Shown: positions 1 to 8,715 of the stretch, one piece after another
Numbering within the stretch: position 1 is the stretch's first letter
How the letters are laid out: each line of letters opens with the position of its first letter
From: Desulfobacterales bacterium
GTDB taxonomy: Bacteria > Desulfobacterota > Desulfobacteria > Desulfobacterales > UBA11574
Assembly (NCBI GenBank): GCA_022340885.1
Contig: JAJDND010000020.1
Location: forward strand, 17,278 to 81,277
Reading direction: 5' to 3'
Length of the DNA: 64,000 nucleotides
Notes under the pieces: model-generated
What the model was told of the DNA's origin: nothing
Database searches by the model: none
Seen by the model: only the letters and a program-made list of their open reading frames with translations
Program-made: the position numbers and the translations under genes

Positions 1-168
1 TGAAGCAGGCAAGGGCGAAAGATGACAGGCCTTCGGCCGCTGGAGGTTGGAGGACCGGGAACTTCGTTCCCTCAAGGGTGGCTTCCAGCTCGGAGAGAGG
101 TAAGAGATTTTACCTTAAGCCTAAAGCTAAGCGCTCCTACAACCTAACGCCGCCGGAGGCGCATTCAA
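1..168 (-). repeat. Composite hairpin repeat module, left flank of aceK
   Basis: Intergenic repeat with no gene. Read on the minus strand it starts inside the end of aceK and contains the recurring blocks GCGCCTCCGGCGG, GGCTTAAGG, GGGAACTTCGTTCCC and GGCCTTCGGCC. The last two are short perfect stems closed by a TTC loop. The same blocks in the same order occur at 1,938-2,090 and 8,716-8,995 on the plus strand, so aceK sits between two inverted copies. Confidence 0.8.
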
Positions 169-1911
169 TCAACAATCCAAATTGTTTCCCAGTCTGTGTT
201 CCGGACGATAGGGAAAGACATCGATGATTTCTCCGCTGAGCAGCCGGGACTGGATGTTTTGCCAATAAACCGCTTCGAACAGGTCGCTGTGGTGGTTCAA
301 AAAAATGTCTCCCAAATCTCCTCTCAACCCCAGAAAATGCCGGAACTCTTCGGGAAATACGTCATGACTTCCCACACCGAACCAAACTTCGGAAGAAATT
401 TCCTCCTCATAACTCACGGTTTTGGGCATAACCCTGAATTTACACACGGACAACAGACAAAGCTCGTCATAGTCGTAAAAAACTATCCGGCCGTGACGCG
501 TGACACCGAAATTTTTGATCAACAGGTCTCCCGGAAAAATATTTGACCCGGCCAGATCTTTGATGGCATTGCCGTAATCCACGGCAGCAGCCCGGGCATC
601 GGATCGATCCGCTTTCTTAAGATAGATATTGAGCGGTGTCACCCGGCGCTCGATATATGCATGCCTGATAACGACCTGGTTTTCATCGATCATTATATTC
701 TGTTCGGCATTGCACTTCAGGCTGTTCAACAACTCCTCCGAAAAGCGGCCTCGGTTGAATTTCAGATATTCGAATTCCTGGGCATCCACCAGCCGGCCGG
801 CCCGATCATGCTTGAATACCAGGTCATATTTGTCCATTACTTCGTTTCGGGTGGTTCGCTTGGGATAGGCAAAATGATCTTTGATGACTTTGAATACCAG
901 GTCATAATCAGGCATGGTGAACACTTCCATCACCATGCCTCTTTCTCCTTCAGCAATTTCGAACTTTTTGTCCGAACGGCTCAGGTGATTGAGCATGTCG
1001 CAATACAATTCGGATTTGCCGTGTTTGTTGTAGCCGATTGAAATATAGAGTTCCGCGATTCGCTTCCGGGGGATGATTGTCTTCAAAAAACTTACCAGTT
1101 CCGAAGGTTTTTCGACGTCGACATGGAAATAGGAGCGGGTAAAGCTGAATAAGATGCTGACGTCGTTCTCATCCCAAAGAACAGCGTCAAGGACGATGCC
1201 GCCCGCCTTGTTGAGCAGTGCAATAACCAGCGGGAAGACATCCGAACCCACGAAAATACGGCCGATCAGATAGGCGCCCTTTCCGCGATACAGCACGCAA
1301 GTCAGCATCTCGATGCGATCGAAGTACGGCGCGTCTCTCCTGCTCCGAAGATGGTTGTCGAGCTTTTCGGCAGCCAGCCGCGCATCTCGTTGAATATCTT
1401 CACAGACCGCATGATGGGGGTGATCCTTGAGGATATCTTCCAACATCGACGCCGTCGGCCGGCCGCCGTCATAAGTGCGATACGGGAGACGGCCCAACCG
1501 CGGAGATTGTTTCCGGGTACAGGTATCCACGAATTCGATTTGCGGATCCACACCCACTGTAACAAATATTTTCCGGGTCACCGAATTGAAAAAAGTTTCC
1601 GCCAGCTCCCACACATCCAGTGTATGGGTCAAGGCAAAATAGTTCTTTTTGACGTCGATCCAGGCGCTTTCGTCTTTGACCCGGCTGCCCAGCAGTTGCC
1701 CCACCGCTGCAACGATTTCATCCACCACGGACTTATAAAGATCCAGCCTTTCTTCTGCATCGGCTTTCAATCCATGCCAATCCCGATTCACAAAGCGGCC
1801 CCTGGCCCGCTGCGTAATGATCCTGAATTGCGTATGAAATTTTTCAAACGCCCTAAGAACGGCACGAGCAACTTGTTCGGCGGAAGACTGATGGGGAAAT
1901 CTTTGGTTCAT
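169..1911 (-). CDS. aceK: Isocitrate dehydrogenase kinase/phosphatase AceK
   Basis: Bifunctional cytoplasmic enzyme that phosphorylates and dephosphorylates isocitrate dehydrogenase, setting flux between the TCA cycle and the glyoxylate bypass. The 580 residues match the usual family length (about 578). Visible landmarks are the ATP-binding stretch GERGMVMEVFTMP near residues 322-334, VFKVIKDHFAYPK at 339-351, and the catalytic segment NIFPGDLLIKNFGVTRHGR at 457-475 with D462, K466 and D480, equivalent to the catalytic residues of the E. coli enzyme. No clear Shine-Dalgarno precedes the ATG. The TGA stop lies in the adjoining repeat, so the last few residues may be repeat-derived. No aceA or aceB is in the window. 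It lies downstream of nuoN but is separated by about 700 bp of repeats, so it is probably not cotranscribed with nuo. Confidence 0.95.
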   Translation of the reverse strand: MNQRFPHQSSAEQVARAVLRAFEKFHTQFRIITQRARGRFVNRDWHGLKADAEERLDLYKSVVDEIVAAVGQLLGSRVKDESAWIDVKKNYFALTHTLDVWELAETFFNSVTRKIFVTVGVDPQIEFVDTCTRKQSPRLGRLPYRTYDGGRPTASMLEDILKDHPHHAVCEDIQRDARLAAEKLDNHLRSRRDAPYFDRIEMLTCVLYRGKGAYLIGRIFVGSDVFPLVIALLNKAGGIVLDAVLWDENDVSILFSFTRSYFHVDVEKPSELVSFLKTIIPRKRIAELYISIGYNKHGKSELYCDMLNHLSRSDKKFEIAEGERGMVMEVFTMPDYDLVFKVIKDHFAYPKRTTRNEVMDKYDLVFKHDRAGRLVDAQEFEYLKFNRGRFSEELLNSLKCNAEQNIMIDENQVVIRHAYIERRVTPLNIYLKKADRSDARAAAVDYGNAIKDLAGSNIFPGDLLIKNFGVTRHGRIVFYDYDELCLLSVCKFRVMPKTVSYEEEISSEVWFGVGSHDVFPEEFRHFLGLRGDLGDIFLNHHSDLFEAVYWQNIQSRLLSGEIIDVFPYRPEHRLGNNLDC

Positions 1912-1937
1912 AAAAAGGAGCTAAAGGTGATTGTTGA

Positions 1938-2090
1938 TTTATGATTGAATGCGCCTCCGGCGCCGTTAGGTTTGAGGAGCGCTTCGCTTTAGGCTTAAGG
2001 CAAAAGCCCTTGCCTCCACCCTCAATGGAGCGAAGTTCCCAGTCCTCCAACAGCCGAAGGCCTTTCCTCTTTCCCAATTACTTGATGGGT
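1938..2090 (+). repeat. Composite hairpin repeat module, right flank of aceK
   Basis: Same blocks as at 1-168 but in plus orientation: GATTGTTGATT and GATTGAATGCGCC, then GGAGCGCTTCGCTTTAGG, GGCAAAAGCCCTTGCC, a degenerate version of the GGGAAC-TTC-GTTCCC hairpin and CGAAGGCCTTTCC. It begins about 27 bp upstream of the aceK start, where a promoter or ribosome-binding site would be expected; I see neither clearly. Confidence 0.75.
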
Positions 2091-2128
2091 CGAGGAGTTT
2101 TTCTCCTAAATCCTTAATAAGAGCGGAA

Positions 2129-2326
2129 TGGATAATCTTTTTTTAAATCGGATGCTGTTTGAGTGGCTTAGGGATCATTAAGTAAGAACAGGCGCATTTC
2201 GAACTTGTGTATTTAAAAGAATTTAAAATGATAAGCTTAACCGATTGGTATCTTAAAGATAATATCCTGTTCTTCCTTTACGATCCCTTGCCGCGAGTTC
2301 ATGCGGTTTAAAAAAAAGATTATCCA
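2129..2326. repeat. 198 bp near-palindromic (MITE-like) element
   Basis: Two arms of about 65 bp form an imperfect inverted repeat. The left arm starts TGGATAATCTTTTTTTAAA at 2,129. The right arm, read in reverse complement from 2,326, starts TGGATAATCTTTTTTTTAAA. Further in, both arms share AGGGATC and AAGAACAGG. The AT-rich centre (about 2,197-2,264) has no coding potential. GAGCG occurs just outside each end (2,121-2,125 and 2,329-2,333), possibly a target duplication although it does not abut the arms exactly. No transposase is nearby. Confidence 0.75.
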
Positions 2327-2379
2327 TGGAGCGCCTGTTCGGAAAACACCCCGAACCCAATTGCTTATCTTCTGACTTT

Positions 2380-2609
2380 CTGATCCTCTATCCTTCCGTG
2401 CTCCGTCGTCTGTTTGTATTCGTCCCTCTTCCGAGCGCAGCGGTCGTCCTTCGTCCCTCGGTTGTCTGTCTTCCGTCCTCCGTCATCTGTCATCTTTCGT
2501 CCGTCATCCCAGCGAAGCGGTCGTCCATCTTCCCTCGCCTTCCTCATTTGTTTGCTTCCAACCTCAAGGGAACGAAGTTCCCGGTCCTCCAACGGTCGAA
2601 GGCCTTTCC
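2380..2609 (-). repeat. Low-complexity tract and hairpin module behind nuoN
   Basis: Pyrimidine-rich on the plus strand, purine-rich on the nuo coding strand: degenerate runs of GTCGTCC, TCTGTC and CTTCCGTC, with the block AGCGAAGCGGTCGTCC. It ends in the module with GGGAAC-TTC-GTTCCC and CGAAGGCCTTTCCT, which abuts the nuoN stop codon with no spacing. Frames open through it are artefacts of composition. Confidence 0.8.
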
Positions 2610-4030
2610 TACATCAACGTCATAGCCGCCGTCCTGGACAGCTCGATAATATATTGGGGAAAGATTCCGCCGGCGACCATCCCGAATATCAACAGCCCGG
2701 CCAGGACTTTTATAGAACCGGGCACCTGGAGTTCGGGCAACTGTTCTTTGGGCTCCAGAAGATAAGCCGCCCTCACCACCAAGAGGTAGTAGTAAAGTGA
2801 AATGACCACATTGATCATGGCAATAAGTACCAGCATAAAGTAACCTTTTTGCATGGCCGCGGTAAAGATCAAAAGTTTGCCCGTAAAGCCGATGGTGGGC
2901 GGAATACCGGCCAGCCCGAAAAGCGCCATCATCAGGGCCATTGCCAGAATCGGGGACCGGCGGTGCAGCCCGGCCAGGTGTTCGATGTCCAAATTCCTGC
3001 CGTCATCCGACACTTTGACGAGCACCAGAAAACAGGTGAATTTCATCATCAAAATAGAGAGTGCATAAAAAATGGCGCTGGAATAACCGGCCTGACTCAT
3101 GCTCAAAATTCCGATAAGCACATATCCGGCATGGGCGACGCTGGAGTATGCCAGCAGCCGCTTAAAGTCCTTTTGGACGACGGCGGCCAGATTGCCGATG
3201 GTCATGGTCACAATGGAAAGCGTCACCAGCATATGCACCAGGTAGGCGCTGCCGTCGCCGGCCAGTGCAACGATTCTGATGAGGATGGCGATGGCCGCAA
3301 CCTTGGAAGCCGTGGCGATATAGGTGGTGACCTGGTTGGCGGCGCTCTCGTAAACATCGGGCGCCCAGAAATGAAACGGAAAGACAGCCAGTTTGAAAAA
3401 AAATCCGGTCAGCAGCAGAATCAGGGCGATAATCACCACCGGCCGGTTGAGGACCTTCGGAAGTATTTTAAGAATTTCCACCAGATATGCGACATGGATG
3501 CTGCCGTAAAGCAACGCAAAACCAAAAAGCATCAAAGCCGATGCAGAAGCCCCGATCAAAAAATATTTCAGGCCCGCATCGACGCCCCGGTCGCGCCCTT
3601 TTCGCAGAAAAACCAGGGTGTAAAGAGAATAGCTGGAAAGCTCCAGGGCAACGTAAACGGTCAACAGGTGAACGCTGCTGACCAGCATCATCATGGCCAG
3701 CGTACAAGCGCTCAGCAAGAAATAGAATTCCGGGTGATGCCGCTTTGCTATCCCTTCGAGCTCCGTACACAGGCATACCACCAAAAAAAGCCCCATGGAC
3801 AGCATGACTTTAAACACCTGAGAAAACAGGTCGATACGATAGGTTCCTGAAAAGAGGTCTCCGGTCAAGCGCACACATGCCAGACAAACCCCAACTCCCA
3901 CGGAAGCCAAAACCAGGGCAGTGAAGTAGAGTTGTTCGGGTTTGATCCGCCGCATCATGGACAAACACAAAAATACGGTGCTCACCAGTAAAAAGTAGAA
4001 TTCGGGGCTGAAAATTATCCAGTTCATCAT
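2609..4030 (-). CDS. nuoN: NADH-quinone oxidoreductase subunit N
   Basis: Antiporter-like, proton-pumping membrane subunit of complex I; 473 residues, hydrophobic throughout with about 14 predicted membrane helices. The conserved proton-pathway glutamate is present (E130 in VYVALELSSYSLY), as is the antiporter-family stretch with FPFHFWAPDVYESA. It is the last nuo gene and its ATG overlaps the nuoM stop by four bases (ATGA), indicating translational coupling. The TAG stop is followed at once by a repeat module that may act as the end of the operon transcript. Confidence 0.96.
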   Translation of the reverse strand: MMNWIIFSPEFYFLLVSTVFLCLSMMRRIKPEQLYFTALVLASVGVGVCLACVRLTGDLFSGTYRIDLFSQVFKVMLSMGLFLVVCLCTELEGIAKRHHPEFYFLLSACTLAMMMLVSSVHLLTVYVALELSSYSLYTLVFLRKGRDRGVDAGLKYFLIGASASALMLFGFALLYGSIHVAYLVEILKILPKVLNRPVVIIALILLLTGFFFKLAVFPFHFWAPDVYESAANQVTTYIATASKVAAIAILIRIVALAGDGSAYLVHMLVTLSIVTMTIGNLAAVVQKDFKRLLAYSSVAHAGYVLIGILSMSQAGYSSAIFYALSILMMKFTCFLVLVKVSDDGRNLDIEHLAGLHRRSPILAMALMMALFGLAGIPPTIGFTGKLLIFTAAMQKGYFMLVLIAMINVVISLYYYLLVVRAAYLLEPKEQLPELQVPGSIKVLAGLLIFGMVAGGIFPQYIIELSRTAAMTLM

Positions 4031-5505
4031 GGCAACCCGGAAATAAAAGGTATGGACGCCGTCTGTATCATGTTCAGCATAACATCGGGAAACAGACCGA
4101 AAATGACGATAACCGAAACCAGGATCATTCTGGGGATACCCAGCTTAAACGAAACATCTTCAAGGTGCGCAAAACGCTCCTTTGGCGGACCGTAGCAGGT
4201 TCGCTGCACCACCCGGAGCATGAACAGCGCACTCACGACCAAAGCACAGACTGCCAGTATGCCGTACAGCGGATAAACTTTGAAGGAAGAAATAAAGACC
4301 GTGAGTTCCGCCCAAAAACTGGCCAGACAGGGAACGCCGATGCCGGTCAGCGCCGCTACGATCAAATATCCGGAGGCCACCGGCATGGTACGGCTCAGCC
4401 CTCCCAGCTCCACAATGGATTTTGTGTGGGTCCGGTCATAGATATAGCCCACCGACGAGAAGAAGAGTGCCGTCATCACCCCATGGGCAAACATCTGAAA
4501 GACGGCACCGTTGAGCCCTTCGACCGTTACCGTGGCCAGTCCCAACCCCACGATCCCCATGTGTGACACGCTGGAATATCCGATGACGAATTTGAGATCG
4601 GTCTGGCTCAACCCCACAAAAACACCGTAGACAATACCGATGACGGCCAGCAGCGCCATGAGATGCGCCCAATACTGCCAACCTTCGGGGCAAAGGAAGA
4701 TGCCCACCCGCAGCACGCCGAAGGCGCCGATTTTCATGAGCACGCCGGCGTGGATCATGCTCACCGCCGTGGGCGCCGCCACATGCCCCGTGGGCGACCA
4801 GGTGTGAAAGGGCCAGACACCCGCTAAAATGCCGAAACCGATGTACAAAAGGATAAATGCGAATTTTTGCTGAAAGGGCGTGAAGGTCCCCGGATGCATG
4901 AGCGCCACAAGGTCGAATGTATGAAATCCCGATTTGACCACCAGATAAATAATAGCCGGAAGAACCAGGGCGCTGCCCGCCAGAAGATACAGGGTCAGTT
5001 TCATGGCCGCATATTCCTTGCGCGTGCTTCCCCACACGGCAATGAGCAGATACATGGGAAAAAGCGACACATCAAACCAGATGAAAATAAAGAAAAGATC
5101 CATGCTCATGAACATTCCGAAGACACCGCTGACCAGAAGAAAAATCAGCGCGAAGAACTCCTTGACACGGGTTTCGAGCTCCCACATGGTGAGCACGCCG
5201 GTAAAAAAAACGATTCCGGTCAGCAGGAGCATGGGCAGACCGAATCCGTCGGCGCCGTTATAATAGGAAATTCCCAGAGACGGAACCCATTGATACTTTT
5301 CCACGAATTGGAGCCCGCCCTGGGTCTTGTCATAGGCAAAAAACAGATAAGCGGATAACAACAGGGTGACCCCGGAGCAGACGGCGCTGACCCATTTGAT
5401 GGCGTCTTTTTTATCTTCGGGGATAAACAGGATGATTAAAAGCCCGGCCACACAGCTGAACAGAATCGAGGACAGATACGGAAAATGTGCATATGCAATG
5501 GGCAT
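4027..5505 (-). CDS. nuoM: NADH-quinone oxidoreductase subunit M
   Basis: Second antiporter-like proton-pumping subunit of complex I; 492 residues, highly hydrophobic. Family motifs include APTAVSMIHAGVLMKIGAFG, holding the helix-7 lysine, and SQTDLKFVIGYSSVSHMG, holding the following lysine. The position of the key helix-5 glutamate (E144 in E. coli, in WEMMLVPMY) is aspartate here: D145 in WFDVSLFPMY. The usual HTWLPDAH stretch reads HTWSPTGH, so this is a divergent NuoM. It follows nuoL by 12 bases and overlaps nuoN by four. Confidence 0.95.
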   Translation of the reverse strand: MPIAYAHFPYLSSILFSCVAGLLIILFIPEDKKDAIKWVSAVCSGVTLLLSAYLFFAYDKTQGGLQFVEKYQWVPSLGISYYNGADGFGLPMLLLTGIVFFTGVLTMWELETRVKEFFALIFLLVSGVFGMFMSMDLFFIFIWFDVSLFPMYLLIAVWGSTRKEYAAMKLTLYLLAGSALVLPAIIYLVVKSGFHTFDLVALMHPGTFTPFQQKFAFILLYIGFGILAGVWPFHTWSPTGHVAAPTAVSMIHAGVLMKIGAFGVLRVGIFLCPEGWQYWAHLMALLAVIGIVYGVFVGLSQTDLKFVIGYSSVSHMGIVGLGLATVTVEGLNGAVFQMFAHGVMTALFFSSVGYIYDRTHTKSIVELGGLSRTMPVASGYLIVAALTGIGVPCLASFWAELTVFISSFKVYPLYGILAVCALVVSALFMLRVVQRTCYGPPKERFAHLEDVSFKLGIPRMILVSVIVIFGLFPDVMLNMIQTASIPFISGLP

Positions 5506-5517
5506 CTTGTTATAACC

Positions 5518-7425
5518 TTAAAAGAAAAAATAAAGTGCCAGAAAAAAGACGGCCACAAACATCACCAGCAGTTTATACTGAATCATGGAAAGATGCAGGT
5601 CGGAAATCATCCGGCCGCTTTTTACGGTACCGTCACACACGGCGTCGATGCTTCCGTCAATGACGCGGTTGTCATTTTGGGTACAGATGTTGGACACTCC
5701 CCGGTAAATCACGACATCCAGAAGCCGGCGGTACATCCGGTCAATATACCATCGCTCGAGAAACAGTGATTTTAACGCGGGGATCCGCTCGACAAAACCG
5801 ATCTGACCGGCTTTTCTGCGGCCGAATTCCATCCATGTCACCACAAGCCCCAGCACAGCCAGACTCACGGAGACATATAACAGCCAATCCGAATGATGCC
5901 CGGCCATCTCTTCCACGCCGGCTAAGCGGCCTGAAAGAAAACCCTGCAGCATTTTTTTGCCGAAACCCAGCACCACCGTAATTGCCGCAAGGATAACCAG
6001 CGGCCATGCCATCTCCCGGTCATGATGATGTTCTGTTTCTTCGTGGCCGTGGACGGCCGAGTTTTCCTGCGCCGCCTCATCGTTTATTTCTTTCGGGAAT
6101 ACGATAATGAAGATCAGGCGAAATGCATAATATGCGGTTAAAAACACGCCCGCAAGTCCGGCGGTCAGCCATATGGGATTACCCAGGCCCGCCAATTGCG
6201 CCATAATCATTTCCTTGCTGAAAAAGCCGGAAAACGGCGGCAGGCCCGACAAGGCAGCGGCGGCGATGACCATACAGATCATGGGCGTTTTTAAATGCCG
6301 GCCGCCCTTTCTCCCGATGTCGAACATGTCGTTGGTTTCATATTGATGGATAAAAACCCCGGAGCAAAGGAACAACAAGGCCTTGAATCCGGCATGGGTG
6401 GTCAGGTGAAATACGCCGGCGACATAACCTCCCGCAGCCAACCCCATAATCATATATCCCAGTTGGCTGATGGTGGAATAGGCCCAGACCTGTTTGATAT
6501 CCCGGCTGACCATGGCCATGGTGGACGATAATAGCATACTGATGGTGCCGACGGCGAGGCAGACGGTCATGGCCGTTGCTGAATGGCTGAAAAAAGGAAA
6601 AAGACGGGCAAAAAGAAAAACCCCCGCAGCCACCATGGTGGCCGAGTGCAAGAGCGCACTGACCGGCGTGGGGCCTTCCATGGCATCCGGCAGCCATGTC
6701 AGCAACGGAAACTGCGCGCTTTTGCCGACGACGCCGCCAAAAATCAAAAGGGCCGAAAGCGTGATCAGTCCCGGTGACATGACCGCCGTCACCATGGGGC
6801 TGTTCAGTTTCAGAATGTCCAGATTCCCCAGGTTCATCAAGACCAGCAAAAGACCGAGCATAAACGCCACGTCTCCGAGACGGGTCATGACAAATGCTTT
6901 TTTCCCGGCCTCGCTGGCACTGAATTTTTCGTACCAGAAACCGATGAGCAAATAGGACGACAACCCCACCAGTTCCCAAAAGACATATAACTGGAACAAG
7001 GAGGCGGACAGGGTTAGGCTGATCATGGCCCAGGCAAACAGCGACATGAATGCATAATAGCGGGAAAATCCCCTGTCTCCGGCCATGTAGCCGAGGGAAT
7101 AGATCTGGACCAGAAAACAGATGACGGTCACGATGGTCAGCATCAATAGGCTCAGTGGGTCCAGAAGAAAACCGACCGGGATGGTGATGAAACCGGATAC
7201 CAGCCATTTCCCGGCGTATTGTACGGATGTTGTCAGATGCCGGTATTGGATGATCAGAAAAAGAGCGCCCGCAAGTGAGACGGAAACCGCCCCGATGGAC
7301 AGCCCGGCGCTGAGCCGTTCATTTTTCCGGGTAAAGACCATGATCAGCAAAAAGGCGACAAAAGGCAGCACCGCCGTCACGGCAGTCATTAAAACGGTCC
7401 AGTTACTTATGGGTGTCGAAGTCAT
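5518..7425 (-). CDS. nuoL: NADH-quinone oxidoreductase subunit L
   Basis: Largest antiporter-like subunit of complex I, placed at the distal end of the membrane arm and carrying the long C-terminal lateral helix; 635 residues. The N-terminal oxidoreductase domain has FWELVGLSSYLLIGFWY with the conserved E151. The central antiporter domain has GPTPVSALLHSATMVAAGV. A charged loop rich in His and Glu (HGHEETEHHHDRE, about residues 465-477) precedes the C-terminal helices. The ATG has an AGGA at a suitable distance. A 286 bp repeat tract separates it from nuoK, which is unusual for this operon. Confidence 0.96.
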   Translation of the reverse strand: MTSTPISNWTVLMTAVTAVLPFVAFLLIMVFTRKNERLSAGLSIGAVSVSLAGALFLIIQYRHLTTSVQYAGKWLVSGFITIPVGFLLDPLSLLMLTIVTVICFLVQIYSLGYMAGDRGFSRYYAFMSLFAWAMISLTLSASLFQLYVFWELVGLSSYLLIGFWYEKFSASEAGKKAFVMTRLGDVAFMLGLLLVLMNLGNLDILKLNSPMVTAVMSPGLITLSALLIFGGVVGKSAQFPLLTWLPDAMEGPTPVSALLHSATMVAAGVFLFARLFPFFSHSATAMTVCLAVGTISMLLSSTMAMVSRDIKQVWAYSTISQLGYMIMGLAAGGYVAGVFHLTTHAGFKALLFLCSGVFIHQYETNDMFDIGRKGGRHLKTPMICMVIAAAALSGLPPFSGFFSKEMIMAQLAGLGNPIWLTAGLAGVFLTAYYAFRLIFIIVFPKEINDEAAQENSAVHGHEETEHHHDREMAWPLVILAAITVVLGFGKKMLQGFLSGRLAGVEEMAGHHSDWLLYVSVSLAVLGLVVTWMEFGRRKAGQIGFVERIPALKSLFLERWYIDRMYRRLLDVVIYRGVSNICTQNDNRVIDGSIDAVCDGTVKSGRMISDLHLSMIQYKLLVMFVAVFFLALYFFF

Positions 7426-7439
7426 GTTGTCCTGTAACT

Positions 7440-7710
7440 TAGCAGCTGTCCTATTTCCTCTTTTCTCTTTCCTGATCTCTGATGTAAAATTGATGATTCA
7501 TGATTGTTGATTGAAGGTGTCGCTTTGCTCCAGTAATTTAATATTTTACTTTCTCACCCTCTGCTTCCCATCGTCCATCGTCCCAGCGAAGCGGTCGTCC
7601 CTCTTCCGAGCGCAGCGGTCTTCCTTATTCCATCGATCATCTGTCCTCTGAGTTCCGACCTCTGACTTCCGTTCTCCGTCGTCCGACTCCGACTTCCGGC
7701 CCTTTCCCCG
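7440..7710 (-). repeat. Low-complexity tract between nuoK and nuoL
   Basis: No gene. It contains a GATTCATGATTGTTGATTGAA block, then degenerate repeats with AGCGAAGCGGTCGTCC and GAGCGCAGCGGTCTTCC, then TCTGACTTCC-type runs up to the nuoK stop. It is purine-rich on the coding strand. Confidence 0.75.
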
Positions 7711-8004
7711 TCAATTATAGGCCCCCGGATCCACACTCCCCTTTCGCCGGTAGGCACAGACGATCAGGGCCAGTCCCACGGAAACCTCGGCCGCGGCGAT
7801 GGCCAGTATAAAAATCGCGATGGCCTGTCCTTCCAGAAGCTGCCAGCGCAACGCTGCCCCGATAAAGGCAATCGCCCCGGAATTCAACATAATTTCCAGG
7901 CCCAAAAGAATCATGATCAGATTCCGCCGCGTCACCGCGCAGAACATTCCCATCAAAAAAACGATTCCGGCCAACACGATCACATGGCTGTATGGCACTA
8001 TCAC
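7711..8004 (-). CDS. nuoK: NADH-quinone oxidoreductase subunit K
   Basis: Small three-helix membrane subunit of complex I, related to MrpC; 97 residues, close to the family norm of about 100. The two conserved membrane glutamates are visible in LLGLEIMLNS and IAAAEVSVGLALI, where they form part of the central proton axis. The start is GTG at 8,004 with GAGG seven bases upstream. The order J-K-L is normal, but both neighbours are separated from it by repeats. Confidence 0.96.
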   Translation of the reverse strand: MIVPYSHVIVLAGIVFLMGMFCAVTRRNLIMILLGLEIMLNSGAIAFIGAALRWQLLEGQAIAIFILAIAAAEVSVGLALIVCAYRRKGSVDPGAYN

Positions 8005-8077
8005 TTTTGATCCTCGTTCATATTTACGAATCCCCTAATTCGGCGTTCGACCGATCTACTACCCTATTTTCAATTGC

Positions 8078-8205
8078 CTAACGTTTGAAGTGATCTAAAG
8101 TGCCTAAAGTTGAGGTAGCGCTGACGCGCATTCATTGAAACATAATTAAATTGCCTTAAATTCCTTAACTTTAGCTCACTTTAGTTCACTTCAAACTTTA
8201 GCTCA
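8078..8205. repeat. Inverted, internally repeated element between nuoJ and nuoK
   Basis: The left arm 8,078-8,111 (CTAACGTTTGAAGTGATC, then TAAAGTGCCTAAAGTT) pairs with the right arm 8,167-8,200 (AACTTTAGCTCACTTTAG, then TTCACTTCAAACTTTA) with few mismatches. On the coding strand a 14 bp unit AAGTGA(G/A)CTAAAGT is repeated. The nuoJ stop (TGA, 8,203-8,205) lies inside one such unit. No gene is present. Confidence 0.75.
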
Positions 8206-8706
8206 CTTATATTGTTCTTTCCTTTTCCCCAAATACAGCACCGCGACCAGCACAATCAGCAGCAGCAAAGAAATGATCTCTATGGCCAGCCAGTGTGCCT
8301 GGAAAAGATAATGGCCGAAAGCCACGGGCTCGGCCGCGGCGGCTTTCAGCGGAATCCGTGTATCCGGATCGCCCAGGATCATGAAGGCGCCGGCAACGAT
8401 GAATATCACGCACATGCCGAGCGCCGGGAGCCATTGGCGAATGGGGAAAAACCGTTCTTCGAATGCTTCCACCTTCAACATCATAATGATAAAGAGGAAT
8501 AACACCATAATGGCGCCGGCGTAAATGATGACCTCCAGGGCTGCTAAAAAAGGCGCTCCCAAAAGGTAAAACAGCATGGCAACGCCGAAAAAAGAAATGA
8601 CCAGGTACACCACGGCATGCACCAGATTTCGCCGGCTTATGGCCAACCCCGTGGAAGCGATGATCAAAACCGCCAGCACGTAGAATATGATGGAATATAG
8701 CGTCAT
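8203..8706 (-). CDS. nuoJ: NADH-quinone oxidoreductase subunit J
   Basis: Five-helix membrane subunit of complex I, contributing to the hinge between the quinone site and the pumps; 167 residues, usual size. Typical family segments are RRNLVHAVVYLVISFFGVAM and VIIYAGAIMVLFLFIIMML, the latter holding the conserved helix-3 stretch. No purine-rich ribosome-binding site is seen before the ATG; the repeat at 8,716 begins only 10 bases upstream and may have displaced it. The stop codon lies in the downstream repeat. Confidence 0.95.
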   Translation of the reverse strand: MTLYSIIFYVLAVLIIASTGLAISRRNLVHAVVYLVISFFGVAMLFYLLGAPFLAALEVIIYAGAIMVLFLFIIMMLKVEAFEERFFPIRQWLPALGMCVIFIVAGAFMILGDPDTRIPLKAAAAEPVAFGHYLFQAHWLAIEIISLLLLIVLVAVLYLGKRKEQYK

Positions 8707-8715
8707 GACTTTTGG

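Noticed and set aside
2326-2800. Open frames across the low-complexity tract behind nuoN, and similar ones at 8,703-9,141 and 28,561-28,943
   Set aside because: The predicted products are Ser/Arg/Pro-rich strings (SSVICHLSSV-like) that simply reflect the repeated DNA; no start signals.
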